DNA of 64,000 nt from Hydrogenophaga sp. Lineage in GTDB: Bacteria; Pseudomonadota; Gammaproteobacteria; Burkholderiales; Burkholderiaceae_C. The stretch's first letter is position 1. Each line of letters begins with the position of its first letter. A program made the translations under genes and the position numbers. Positions 54,020 to 61,245 of this stretch are shown here, piece by piece. Location of the stretch: positions 62,001 to 126,000 of the forward strand of contig NZ_JAHCKK010000002.1 of assembly GCF_026125825.1 (NCBI RefSeq). The letters are read 5' to 3'. A model generated the notes under the pieces. That model was not told the origin of the DNA, ran no database searches, and worked only from the letters and a program-made list of their open reading frames with translations.

Positions 54020-55311
54020 GCGGCCTCCATCATGGATTTGTAGTGGCGCCAGATGCCGCGCGAGGGGGTTTCATCGGTGTTGTCGCTGATGCGGTAGCCG
54101 TTCTCGTCCAGGCGCTCGCGGTGGCGGCCCCGGCCGAGGTAGAGCCATTCCGGGTTGCTCGACTGCACGCCGAGCTGTGTGCGCTCGTACATCGCCGCGT
54201 CGTCGGCCAGCAGAAAGCCGGCCGGCCCCACCGAGCCCATGGTCTGCTGGCGCAGCCGGCGGTTGATGTCGGGCGCACCCTTGAACTGGATGGCGGTGAC
54301 GTGCTGCACCGTGTGGTCCACCGACAGCGGCTGCAACACGAAGAGCTGGATCTCCGCGATGAACAGGTTGGGGAAGATCATGATGTGCGGCGTGCCGTCG
54401 ATCATGATCGCGCGCGCCTTGTCCTTGCCGTAGGCGGCTTCCATCTGCGCGACGTAGGCCGGCAGCCGGTCGGCCGTGGTGCCGAACCAGCCCATGGGCA
54501 CATCGCGCTTGCGGAACTCGGGGCGCAGGTCGTTCTCGGTGTGGCCCTTGCCGAAGTCGCGCGAGACGGCGGTGGAGTCGCTGTCGTAGAGCGTGCCAAT
54601 GCCACTCTGCGCCACCTCGAAGATCGAGGCGTGCACGAACGAAGGGTGGTACCCGTCGGTTTCGTTCTCCACCAGGAACTTCCAGTTGGCCTTGACCTTG
54701 TGCTTGAGGTAACCCGCCGTGACCTCCACCTCGCCCTCGGGCGAATTCAGGCACAGCGCATCGATCGCGCCTGCGGCCGCACCCAGGTGCTCCAGCAACG
54801 ACTCGCCCTCCTGTGCGAACGAGCCAAACACGAAACCCCGGTGCGAGGCGACGCGAGCCACCTTGCCCAGGCCGAGCTTGGAGCGGTCGGCGCCCTCGTA
54901 GCCCGAGGGAAACGGGTAGCCGCGCAGCGCGCCGTCGTTGCCGAAGGTCCAGCCGTGGTACGGGCAGGTGAACGAGCGCGCATTGCCCTTCTCCGTCATG
55001 CAGACCCGGTTGCCGCGGTGGGGGCATCGGTTGTGCAGCAAGTGAATCTGGCCGGCCTTGTCGCGCGTCATCAGGATGGGCTCGGGGCCGATCGACTTCA
55101 CCACGTAGTCGTTGGCATGGGGCACCTCGCTTTCGTGCCCCACATACACCCAGGTGCGGTACCAGATCTTCTGCAGCTCGGCCTGGTAGATCGCAAGGTC
55201 GGTGTACAGGGAGCCGTGCACGTGGTCATCGCGGATGAGGTCGTCCCAGCGGATGGCCGGGCCGGTCGCGGCAGCGGGCGCAATGGGAATCACAGGGGCG
55301 CAGTTGCTCAA
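54016..55311 (-). CDS. Rieske ring-hydroxylating oxygenase, alpha subunit
   Basis: 431 residues from a TTG at 55311 with GGAG eight bases before; no in-frame ATG exists nearby. Rieske cluster ligands Cys96-x-His98 and Cys116-x2-His119 (RCPHRG, CPYHGW), bridging Asp219 and mononuclear iron ligands His222 and His227 (ENETDGYHPSFVH). Catalyses O2-dependent hydroxylation of a ring. First gene of the 15-gene operon; promoter with TTGACA and TATTAT flanking operator site E. Substrate cannot be predicted from sequence. Confidence 0.92.
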   Translation of the reverse strand: MSNCAPVIPIAPAAATGPAIRWDDLIRDDHVHGSLYTDLAIYQAELQKIWYRTWVYVGHESEVPHANDYVVKSIGPEPILMTRDKAGQIHLLHNRCPHRGNRVCMTEKGNARSFTCPYHGWTFGNDGALRGYPFPSGYEGADRSKLGLGKVARVASHRGFVFGSFAQEGESLLEHLGAAAGAIDALCLNSPEGEVEVTAGYLKHKVKANWKFLVENETDGYHPSFVHASIFEVAQSGIGTLYDSDSTAVSRDFGKGHTENDLRPEFRKRDVPMGWFGTTADRLPAYVAQMEAAYGKDKARAIMIDGTPHIMIFPNLFIAEIQLFVLQPLSVDHTVQHVTAIQFKGAPDINRRLRQQTMGSVGPAGFLLADDAAMYERTQLGVQSSNPEWLYLGRGRHRERLDENGYRISDNTDETPSRGIWRHYKSMMEAA

Positions 55312-55369
55312 GGTGTCATCTCCGTGGTGTCGGGGCGCAACGGTCTTGTTGTCCGTTTGCGATGGTGCA

Positions 55370-55399
55370 ATAATAGTCCGACGAGACGGACTATGTCAA
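55370..55399 (-). promoter_or_regulatory. Promoter of the 15-gene dioxygenase/beta-oxidation operon
   Basis: On the minus strand TTGACA (55399-55394), an 18-bp spacer and TATTAT (55375-55370) form a near-consensus sigma-70 promoter. The operator at 55374-55393 fills the spacer exactly. Transcription would start near 55363, leaving a leader of about 50 nt before the TTG start codon of the alpha subunit gene. Confidence 0.75.
55374..55393. promoter_or_regulatory. TetR-type operator, site E (most symmetric copy)
   Basis: TAGTCCGACGAGACGGACTA: both 7-bp arms TAGTCCG/CGGACTA are perfect. It occupies the promoter spacer of the oxygenase operon and lies 46 bp before the divergent ferredoxin ATG, so one site could control both. 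Confidence 0.8.
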
Positions 55400-55438
55400 G
55401 CCATCGTCCAAGGCTTCACCGAAAAGGAATTCACTGCC

Positions 55439-55759
55439 ATGCCCATCGTCACTTTCATCGAACACGACGGCAGCGTCCGCCGCATCGACGCCCCCAGCCA
55501 GCGCAGCCTGATGCAGATCGCGGTGGACAACGGGGTGCCCGGCATCCTGGGCGACTGCGGCGGTTCCTGCAGTTGCGCCACCTGCCACGGCTACATCGAC
55601 AGCGCCTGGGCGCCCCACCTGCCCCCCATCTCAGAGACCGAGGCCTTCATGCTGGAAGGGGTGCCCGAGCCGCGCGAGACCAGCCGGCTGTGCTGCCAGT
55701 TGCGCATGAGTCCGGCGCTGGACGGCATCGTGGTGCACCTGCCGGCCGAACAGGTGTGA
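55439..55759 (+). CDS. [2Fe-2S] ferredoxin, adrenodoxin/putidaredoxin type
   Basis: 106 residues from the ATG at 55439 with AAAAGGA upstream. Cluster ligands Cys40-x5-Cys46-x2-Cys49 (GDCGGSCSCATCHGY) and Cys86 (CCQLRM). Carries electrons from the reductase at 28332 to the Rieske oxygenase. Divergent from the oxygenase genes, sharing operator site E. Monocistronic. Confidence 0.92.
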   Translation: MPIVTFIEHDGSVRRIDAPSQRSLMQIAVDNGVPGILGDCGGSCSCATCHGYIDSAWAPHLPPISETEAFMLEGVPEPRETSRLCCQLRMSPALDGIVVHLPAEQV

Positions 55760-55766
55760 ACACCGC

Positions 55767-56645
55767 CTAGGCGTAGGCCATCAGGCATTCCTGCGTCAGG
55801 GTCGCCAGCTGGCGGCCCTGCTGGTCGTGCACCGCCCCGATGGACAGGCCCCGCCCGGCCTGCGCGCAGGGGCTGGTGCAGTCCACGTGCAGCCACTGGT
55901 CGGCGCGCACCGGGCGGTGCAGCCACAGCGCGTGGTTCAGGCTGGAGATGTAGAGCGGGCGTCCGTTCAGATCGCGCAGGTGCAGGCCGAGGGCAGCGAA
56001 GTTGAGCCACCAGTCGGAGAGGTAGGCGAAGGCGGCGGCGTGCAGGCGCGCGTCGTCCGGCAGCGGCTGGATCGCGCGCATCCAGAAGCGAAAGCGCCCG
56101 TTCATGTGGGTCTCGGCCAGCTGCCTTGACGGGTCGGGCACGCGGAAGTCGATGCTGGGCTTGCGGTCCTGCGAGTAGCCGCCCAGCCGCGTGAGGTCGC
56201 CCACCAGCGCCCGGTCCAATTCGTCGAACCGGGGCAGGTCCTGCGCCCGCTCGCCCGGCGGCGCGGTGCTGGGGCTGGCGTGGGTCGGCGCCTCCAGTGG
56301 CACGGCGCAGGTGACCTGGGCATCGAGCACCGTGCGGCCATTGCCCTGGGCGGCGCGCACGTGCCGCGAGCTGAAGCGCTTGCCCTCCTGCAGCACCGTC
56401 ACGCCGAAGTCCACCGGCTCCTGCGGCATCGCACCTTGCAGGAAGAGAAACTGCATCATCGTGGCCTCGCGCCCTGGGGGCATGTCCATCAGCGCGGCCA
56501 TCATGGCCTGCCCCAGCAACTGGCCGCCATACGAGCGGCCGTTGAGGTTGGCATCGCCATGGCGGCTGCGCCAGCGCCCGTCGGTCTGGCGGTCCAGGGT
56601 CAGCAGGGCTTCGATATCGAGGTCGCTCCAGGTGGCCTGCGGCAT
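55767..56645 (-). CDS. tesB: Acyl-CoA thioesterase II (TesB-like)
   Basis: 292 residues, double hot-dog. Start of the fold NLNGRSYGGQLLGQAMMAALMDMPPGREATMMQFLFLQGAM and C-terminal SLNHALWLHRPVRADQWLHVDCTSPCAQAGRGLSIGAVHDQQGRQLATLTQECLM, the TesB signature with catalytic Asp/Thr/Gln region. Hydrolyses excess or dead-end acyl-CoAs to free CoA. Convergent with the ferredoxin gene (7-nt gap) and 3 nt after the reductase-like gene. Confidence 0.9.
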   Translation of the reverse strand: MPQATWSDLDIEALLTLDRQTDGRWRSRHGDANLNGRSYGGQLLGQAMMAALMDMPPGREATMMQFLFLQGAMPQEPVDFGVTVLQEGKRFSSRHVRAAQGNGRTVLDAQVTCAVPLEAPTHASPSTAPPGERAQDLPRFDELDRALVGDLTRLGGYSQDRKPSIDFRVPDPSRQLAETHMNGRFRFWMRAIQPLPDDARLHAAAFAYLSDWWLNFAALGLHLRDLNGRPLYISSLNHALWLHRPVRADQWLHVDCTSPCAQAGRGLSIGAVHDQQGRQLATLTQECLMAYA

Positions 56646-56648
56646 GGG

Positions 56649-57401
56649 TCAGGCCTCCTCGGACAGGCGCCGGTGACCGGCGGTGCGCGGGGCGATGCCG
56701 GGTTTGAGGCGCCAGTCGGCGCCAAATTCGGCCAGGGGGTGCGAGGGCATCGCTTCTTCGTGCTCGATGACGCGCAGGCGCGCCTCGTAGGCATCGAGGT
56801 AGGCGCGCCGCTGCGCCTCGTCGGTGTACTGGATCGAAAAGCCCACGAAGGGCTGCAGCACCTGCAGCCCGCCGTAGCCGAAGGTGCCGTGCTGCAGGTG
56901 CCACAGAATCACATCGCGCTGGCCCAGCAGGCCGTCGGCTTCCATCATGTCGGGGAAGCAGCCGGTGGTGAAAGCCAGCATCGCCTTGCGGCCCTTGAGG
57001 CCGCCTTGGTCAAAGCGCATGCCGCCCGCCCCGTACACCGTGCCGTTGACGAAGACGCGGTCGATCCAGCCCTTGAGGATCGCGGGCACCGAGAACCACC
57101 ACAGCGGGAATTGCAGGATCAGCAGGTCGCAGGCCAGGAGCTTGTCCAGCTCGGCCTGGATGTCGGTCGCAAAGGTGTGGCGCTGCGAGGATTGTTTCTG
57201 CTCGCGGTCGTATTGCAAGGCATCGGGAAAACGCCGCTCGGTGAAATCATGGCCCGTGGCGACAGGGTTGAAACCCATCGCGTACAGGTCGGAGACCACG
57301 ACCTCGTGGCCACATGACTGCAAGGTCTCGACCGAGCGCTCCAGCAAGGCCCTTCCGAAGGACCGTGGTTCCGGGTGGGCATAGACGATCAGCACATTCA
57401 T
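56649..57401 (-). CDS. NAD(P)H-dependent oxidoreductase, flavodoxin-like (NQO1/KefF type)
   Basis: 250 residues. Flavodoxin-like fold with VYAHPEPRSFGRALLER, LLILQFPLWWFSVPAILKGWIDRVFV and AMLAFTTGC, which bind FMN/FAD. Two-electron reduction of quinones or other acceptors. First gene of a two-gene unit with tesB, behind operator site F (36 bp), so part of the regulon. Confidence 0.88.
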   Translation of the reverse strand: MNVLIVYAHPEPRSFGRALLERSVETLQSCGHEVVVSDLYAMGFNPVATGHDFTERRFPDALQYDREQKQSSQRHTFATDIQAELDKLLACDLLILQFPLWWFSVPAILKGWIDRVFVNGTVYGAGGMRFDQGGLKGRKAMLAFTTGCFPDMMEADGLLGQRDVILWHLQHGTFGYGGLQVLQPFVGFSIQYTDEAQRRAYLDAYEARLRVIEHEEAMPSHPLAEFGADWRLKPGIAPRTAGHRRLSEEA

Positions 57402-57436
57402 GGCGGTCCTTGATTGGGGATTCGGAACCCCAATAA

Positions 57437-57456
57437 TAAACCGCCGCGTCTGTTTA
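57437..57456. promoter_or_regulatory. TetR-type operator, site F
   Basis: TAAACCGCCGCGTCTGTTTA, the most divergent copy. A TATTAT -10 for the oxidoreductase gene (57433-57438, minus strand) overlaps its edge, same layout as sites D and E. An additional TAGACCGCCAGACG half-like sequence follows at 57461-57474. Confidence 0.6.
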
Positions 57457-57504
57457 TTTATAGACCGCCAGACGCCTCCGTCGCCCGCTCGGCGAGGACT
57501 TGGC

Positions 57505-57960
57505 CTAGGTGCCAGGCTCGACCGGTCCGCTGGCGCTGCCCGCCTGGCGCAGGCGAGATCGCTGCAGCAGCAGGCCCACCAGCAGCATCGCCGCGGCCGA
57601 ACCGGAAAGGCCGGGCGATGCGAGCACCAGCCGGGCCAGACCGTCGACCGCTTCGATGCTCACCTGCTGCGCGTGATCGACCAGCGCGACGATGTCGTCG
57701 GGCCGCACGCCACGGAGGTCCTCCATCCGCACGTGCAATTCCTGCCAGCCGCCGCGAAAGCGGATCTTCGCGAAGACGCCATCGGCGATGGCCACCAGCG
57801 AGAGCACGCCCAGGGGGCGCAGCAACTGCTCGAGCATGTGGCCGCGCTCGGCGGGCAAAGCGGTCTCGTACACCTCGGCGACGAGTTCGGGGATGGCCAG
57901 CCCCCGCGCGCCATGGCTCGCAGGCCCGTCGCCCGTGCCCGGATCGGTCGGCGGGTTCAT
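57505..57960 (-). CDS. Hypothetical protein, no family recognised
   Basis: 151 residues (MNPPTDPGTGDGP...). After a polar start come two helical parts (IPELVAEVYETALPAERGHMLEQLLRPLG, DIVALVDHAQQVSIEAVDGLARLVLA) and a hydrophobic stretch GSAAAMLLVGLLLQRSRLR that could be one membrane helix near the C-terminus. Overlaps the previous gene by 4 nt, so the two are co-translated. The pair looks like a helical regulatory or membrane-associated module. Confidence 0.55.
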   Translation of the reverse strand: MNPPTDPGTGDGPASHGARGLAIPELVAEVYETALPAERGHMLEQLLRPLGVLSLVAIADGVFAKIRFRGGWQELHVRMEDLRGVRPDDIVALVDHAQQVSIEAVDGLARLVLASPGLSGSAAAMLLVGLLLQRSRLRQAGSASGPVEPGT

Positions 57961-58319
57961 GAGACCCTCGGCGTCCGATCCGACATGGCGCGCATGAGAT
58001 CCAGCGCCGTTTCAAGCGCATCCTCTGCGCGCAGGAATTCGTGATGGCGGATGAACCAGGACGCCTCGTCCAGCGCGACCAGGGCATCGGCCACGCCGGC
58101 AGCGGCAGCGGCCGCGGCGTGCAGCGCGCGCCGGGCCTCCCGGATGGCCGAGATGGCCAGGCTGTCGTGGCTGCAATAGACGTCGACCTGCGCTCGGCGG
58201 ACATGGTCCATGGCTTGCAACGACGGCGCAACACCGCCCGATTCATGAAGCGCCGGCGTGTAGGCCGTGGCGCCGACCATCGCGTCAACGAGCAGGAGCG
58301 CGGGGAGGTTGTTGGACAT
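57957..58319 (-). CDS. Hypothetical protein, no family recognised
   Basis: 120 residues from the ATG at 58319 with AAAGG before it. Sequence NLPALLLVDAMVGATAYTPALHESGG..., then HVRRAQVDVYCSHDSLAISAIREARRALHAAAAAAAGVADALVALDEASWFIRHHEFLRAEDALETALDLMRAM, mostly helical. No export signal. Forms a two-gene unit with the following ORF; a 36-bp palindrome lies 75 bp upstream. Confidence 0.55.
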   Translation of the reverse strand: MSNNLPALLLVDAMVGATAYTPALHESGGVAPSLQAMDHVRRAQVDVYCSHDSLAISAIREARRALHAAAAAAAGVADALVALDEASWFIRHHEFLRAEDALETALDLMRAMSDRTPRVS

Positions 58320-58393
58320 GTTCGGCCTTTCTGGTCGGTGGTTGGGATGCGTTTCACTCTGCGGCGGGCGTGGCAACGGGAGGTTGCAAACGC

Positions 58394-58429
58394 CGACGCC
58401 GCAGATGACATTTGTCATCTGCGGCGTCG
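58394..58429. promoter_or_regulatory. 36-bp palindrome with perfect 17-bp arms
   Basis: CGACGCCGCAGATGACA at 58394-58410, two bases TT, and its perfect inverse at 58413-58429. The core ATGACATTTGTCAT looks like a LuxR/NarL- or similar dimer site. Between the 88-aa gene (stop 58482) and the 120-aa gene (start 58319), both minus strand. No T-run follows on either strand, so it is not a typical intrinsic terminator. Confidence 0.55.
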
Positions 58430-58481
58430 TGGCATCGATGGGGGCGGCGCAGCGCGGCCCGCACCCCGTCCCTTGGGCGCG

Positions 58482-58748
58482 TCAACCGGCGGCTTTTTGC
58501 CCGGTCGCGCTGGCTTTCTTCTTGTGTGCGGTCTTCTTGGCCGCGTGCTTCTTGTGCGTGGCCTTGGCCGCCTTTTGCTTCTCGGCCGGCATGGCCTTGG
58601 GCATCGCGGGGGTCGCAGGCGCGCCTGCCTGGCCTGGCATGGCCGCTGGTGCCGCGGGCTTGGGCGCACTGTCCATGGTGCTTTGCGCAAAAGCACTGGC
58701 CCCCATGGCGGCCATCGCGGCGGAGATGAGGACGGTACGTAATTTCAT
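58482..58748 (-). CDS. Small exported Ala/Lys/Pro-rich protein
   Basis: 88 residues from the ATG at 58748 with GGAG upstream. Signal peptide (KLRTVLISAAMAAMGASAFA-Q, cleavage after residue 21). The mature 66 residues are Ala/Pro/Met-rich, then a basic Lys/His/Ala tail (AKATHKKHAAKKTAHKKKASA) resembling histone H1-like or acid-shock protein tails. Probably periplasmic; role may be acid or metal stress protection, unproven. Confidence 0.65.
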   Translation of the reverse strand: MKLRTVLISAAMAAMGASAFAQSTMDSAPKPAAPAAMPGQAGAPATPAMPKAMPAEKQKAAKATHKKHAAKKTAHKKKASATGQKAAG

Positions 58749-58903
58749 TCGAAGCTCCAGGTTCGCAGCGGTCTTGGATTGCGGTCGATGCTGCGTTTCG
58801 TCAACCACGGCCCCCATGCTGGCGGACGGACTGGCGTCTCTGGTGTCAATCCACCCCCCGGCACATTTCACTTGCAATCGCGCAGATGGGCCCAACCCGT
58901 GCG

Positions 58904-60307
58904 TCAGAGCTGGAAGCCCAGCCACAGGAGCATGCCTTCACCGATGTCGCGCACCAGGCCCGGCTGCGTGGGGACGTAAGGTTGCGCTGCGCCGCGCTCC
59001 TGGTCGAACCAGTCTTCGAACCGCTGCACATCGGCAGACGGATGAAATGCGCACATGAGCTCGTAGTTCAGCAGCAGGCTGCGGCTGTCCAGGTTGGCCG
59101 ATCCGCACAGGGCCAGCGTCCGATCGAACACCGCCAGCTTGGCGTGCATCATCCCGGGCGCGAGCCAGATGCGACCGCCGGCCTGGGCGAGCGTGCGCAA
59201 GGCCCTGCCCCGCGCCATGTCCGAGAGCCGATGGTTGGACCGCGCGGGCACCAGGAGATCGACCAACACGCCGCGCCGCGCGGCCAGGCACAGGGCCATC
59301 AGCAGCGCCGCGTCGGGCACGAAATAAGGCGTGGCCAGCGCGATGCGCGCCTCGGCCCGGTAGGTCGCCGTCAGCAGCAAGGCCAGCACGGTGTCGTCCG
59401 CCTGGTCCGGGCCCGATGCAACCAGCTGGGCCCCTTCGAGGGCGTGCACCGCGCCTGGAGCGGCGTTGCGAGGCCGGGCCGGCAGGCCCCGGGCAAAGCG
59501 CCAGTCGTGTTCGAAGAGGTCGCTTGCCTGCTGCACCAGCGCGCCCCCCAGATCGAAGCTCAGATCGCGCCAGGGCGCCTGCCCGGGCGACCCCATGAAG
59601 TACTCGGCCGCCAGGTTGCGGCCGCCGCACCAGAGGCGGGCCGAGGGCAGGCCGGCGTCGGCGATCAGCATCTTGCGGTGGTCGCGCAGGTTGGTGCGAC
59701 CCTGGAGCGGCGAGCGCAGCGGCGGCACGAAGCGCACGACCTCGGCCCCGGCAGCGATCAGGCGATCGAGGCCGGGCGGGCGCTGCATCAGGCTGCCCAT
59801 GCCGTCGAGCAGCAGGCGCACGCGAACGCCCTGAACCGCCTTGGCGGTCAATCGCTCGACCACCCGCAGCCCGGGCCCCTCGCGCCCCAGGATGAAGGTG
59901 CACACATCGAGCGAGGCCTGGGCGCCCTCGATCGCGCGCAACAGGGCGTCCAGGGCCTGGCGACCATCGCTGTGCAGCCTCAGTTCGTGGTAGGCGGCGG
60001 GCGCGGGCTGCCCCAGCGAAACGATGGTGTCGGCCGCCCATGGCGCCCCTGTCGCCCCTGTCGCCCGGGGACGCGGCACGGACAGCGGCGTGGACAACGG
60101 GCGCGCGAGTTTGCGCGAGCCCAGCAGCAGGAACGCCGGCAGGGCCACGTAGGGCAGCAGCACGATGAACAAGACCCACGCAATGGCCGACGCGGGCGGC
60201 CGGCGCTGGCGCATCAGGTGCGAACTGAAGATGTAGACGAGGACCGCCAACGACACGGCCAGGCCATGGAGGGTGAGCCAATGGCCGGGCAGAAGGTCAC
60301 GAAACAT
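58904..60307 (-). CDS. Cardiolipin synthase-like phospholipase D family protein
   Basis: 467 residues. Two N-terminal membrane helices (LHGLAVSLAVLVYIFSSHL, SAIAWVLFIVLLPYVALPAFLLLGS) followed by two PLD domains, each with an intact HKD motif: LRDHRKMLIADAG and MMHAKLAVFDRTLALCGSANLDSRS. Transfers phosphatidyl groups to make cardiolipin at the inner membrane. Monocistronic on the minus strand, after a 141-bp gap with nothing recognisable (60308-60448). Confidence 0.9.
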   Translation of the reverse strand: MFRDLLPGHWLTLHGLAVSLAVLVYIFSSHLMRQRRPPASAIAWVLFIVLLPYVALPAFLLLGSRKLARPLSTPLSVPRPRATGATGAPWAADTIVSLGQPAPAAYHELRLHSDGRQALDALLRAIEGAQASLDVCTFILGREGPGLRVVERLTAKAVQGVRVRLLLDGMGSLMQRPPGLDRLIAAGAEVVRFVPPLRSPLQGRTNLRDHRKMLIADAGLPSARLWCGGRNLAAEYFMGSPGQAPWRDLSFDLGGALVQQASDLFEHDWRFARGLPARPRNAAPGAVHALEGAQLVASGPDQADDTVLALLLTATYRAEARIALATPYFVPDAALLMALCLAARRGVLVDLLVPARSNHRLSDMARGRALRTLAQAGGRIWLAPGMMHAKLAVFDRTLALCGSANLDSRSLLLNYELMCAFHPSADVQRFEDWFDQERGAAQPYVPTQPGLVRDIGEGMLLWLGFQL

Positions 60308-60448
60308 GAGACGGCCGCTTCAGAGGGGGGCGCCGCGCGGCGGCGGCCGATACGCACATGTGACGGGTCATCTGCCGCTGCGCTCCATGCAAAACCGCCC
60401 GGGCCAGGCCAGCGCAGTATCCCTTCAAATCCTTGGCTCGGCCTGAAA

Positions 60449-61180
60449 TCAGAACAGCGTCTCGACCTCGCTGGCCAGCAGGTAACCCGCGCCGCGTTCG
60501 GTGAGGATCAGCGTGGGCCGTGTGGCGTCCGGTTCGATCTTCAGGCGCAGGCGGCGGATCTGCACATCGATCGTTCGGTCGTAGACCTCGGCCTCGTGCA
60601 GGCGCGACATCGAGAGCAGCTGATCGCGGCTGAGCACGCGCCGTGGCGCCCGGCACAGCGCATTGAGCAGGCTGAACTCGCCGTTGGAGAGCTCCACCGA
60701 CTGGCCTGCGGGCGACAACAGCCGGCGCGTGCGCAGGTTCAGCTCCCAACCCGAAAAGCGGTAGGCCCGCCGCGTGTTGTCGCGCTCGGGCAGCGTGGCC
60801 TGCACCTGGTAGCGGCGCAGCACCGCGCGCACGCGGGCGAGCAGTTCGCGCGGGCTGAAGGGCTTGGTGACATAGTCGTCCGCGCCCAGCTCCAGGCCCA
60901 TCACGCGATCGGCCTCCTCGCTGCGCCCGGTCAGCAACACGATGGGCACGGTGGCCCGCTCGCGCAATGCGCGGGCCAGGTGCATGCCATCCTCTCCGGG
61001 CAGCTTGAGGTCCAGCAGCACGAGATCGATGGCCTCGCGGTCGAACAGGGCGAACATCTCGGCCCCCGAACGCCCGGCGCTCACGCGCATGTCGTTCTTG
61101 CCGAGGTATTCGACCACGAGATCGCGCACGTCCGCGTCGTCGTCGATCACGAGAATGTGGGGAACGGTGGTGGTGCTCAT
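60449..61180 (-). CDS. Response regulator, OmpR family
   Basis: 243 residues from the ATG at 61180 (MSTTTVPHILVIDDDADV). Receiver domain with DDD, phospho-Asp in LVLLDLKLPGEDG and Lys in VTKPFSPRELL; C-terminal winged helix (LSNGEFSLLNALCRAP, RTIDVQIRRLRLKIEPD). Closest in outline to TorR/OmpR-like regulators. Divergent from the hybrid kinase gene at 61246 (65-bp gap), the probable partner. Confidence 0.9.
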   Translation of the reverse strand: MSTTTVPHILVIDDDADVRDLVVEYLGKNDMRVSAGRSGAEMFALFDREAIDLVLLDLKLPGEDGMHLARALRERATVPIVLLTGRSEEADRVMGLELGADDYVTKPFSPRELLARVRAVLRRYQVQATLPERDNTRRAYRFSGWELNLRTRRLLSPAGQSVELSNGEFSLLNALCRAPRRVLSRDQLLSMSRLHEAEVYDRTIDVQIRRLRLKIEPDATRPTLILTERGAGYLLASEVETLF

Positions 61181-61245
61181 CGTGTGGCGTCCAATGTAGC
61201 GCAAGCCACGCCCGCGGCCCACGCAGCGGCGCATACTGGGCCCCC

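Noticed and set aside
39245-55311. Assigning the large operon to the phenylacetate (paa) or benzoyl-CoA (box) pathway
   Set aside because: The multicomponent PaaABCDE or BoxAB epoxidases and PaaZ/BoxC ring-opening enzymes are absent; only general beta-oxidation enzymes resemble Paa proteins.
39245-55311. Assigning the operon to steroid degradation
   Set aside because: No meta-cleavage dioxygenase, 3-ketosteroid dehydrogenase or KshA/KshB-type pair is present; the methylsuccinyl-CoA end-route does not match known HIP degradation.
58394-58429. Intrinsic transcription terminator after the 88-aa gene
   Set aside because: Stem is perfect but the following bases on the minus strand are GCGTTTGCAACC, without a T-run; a regulatory site is more likely.
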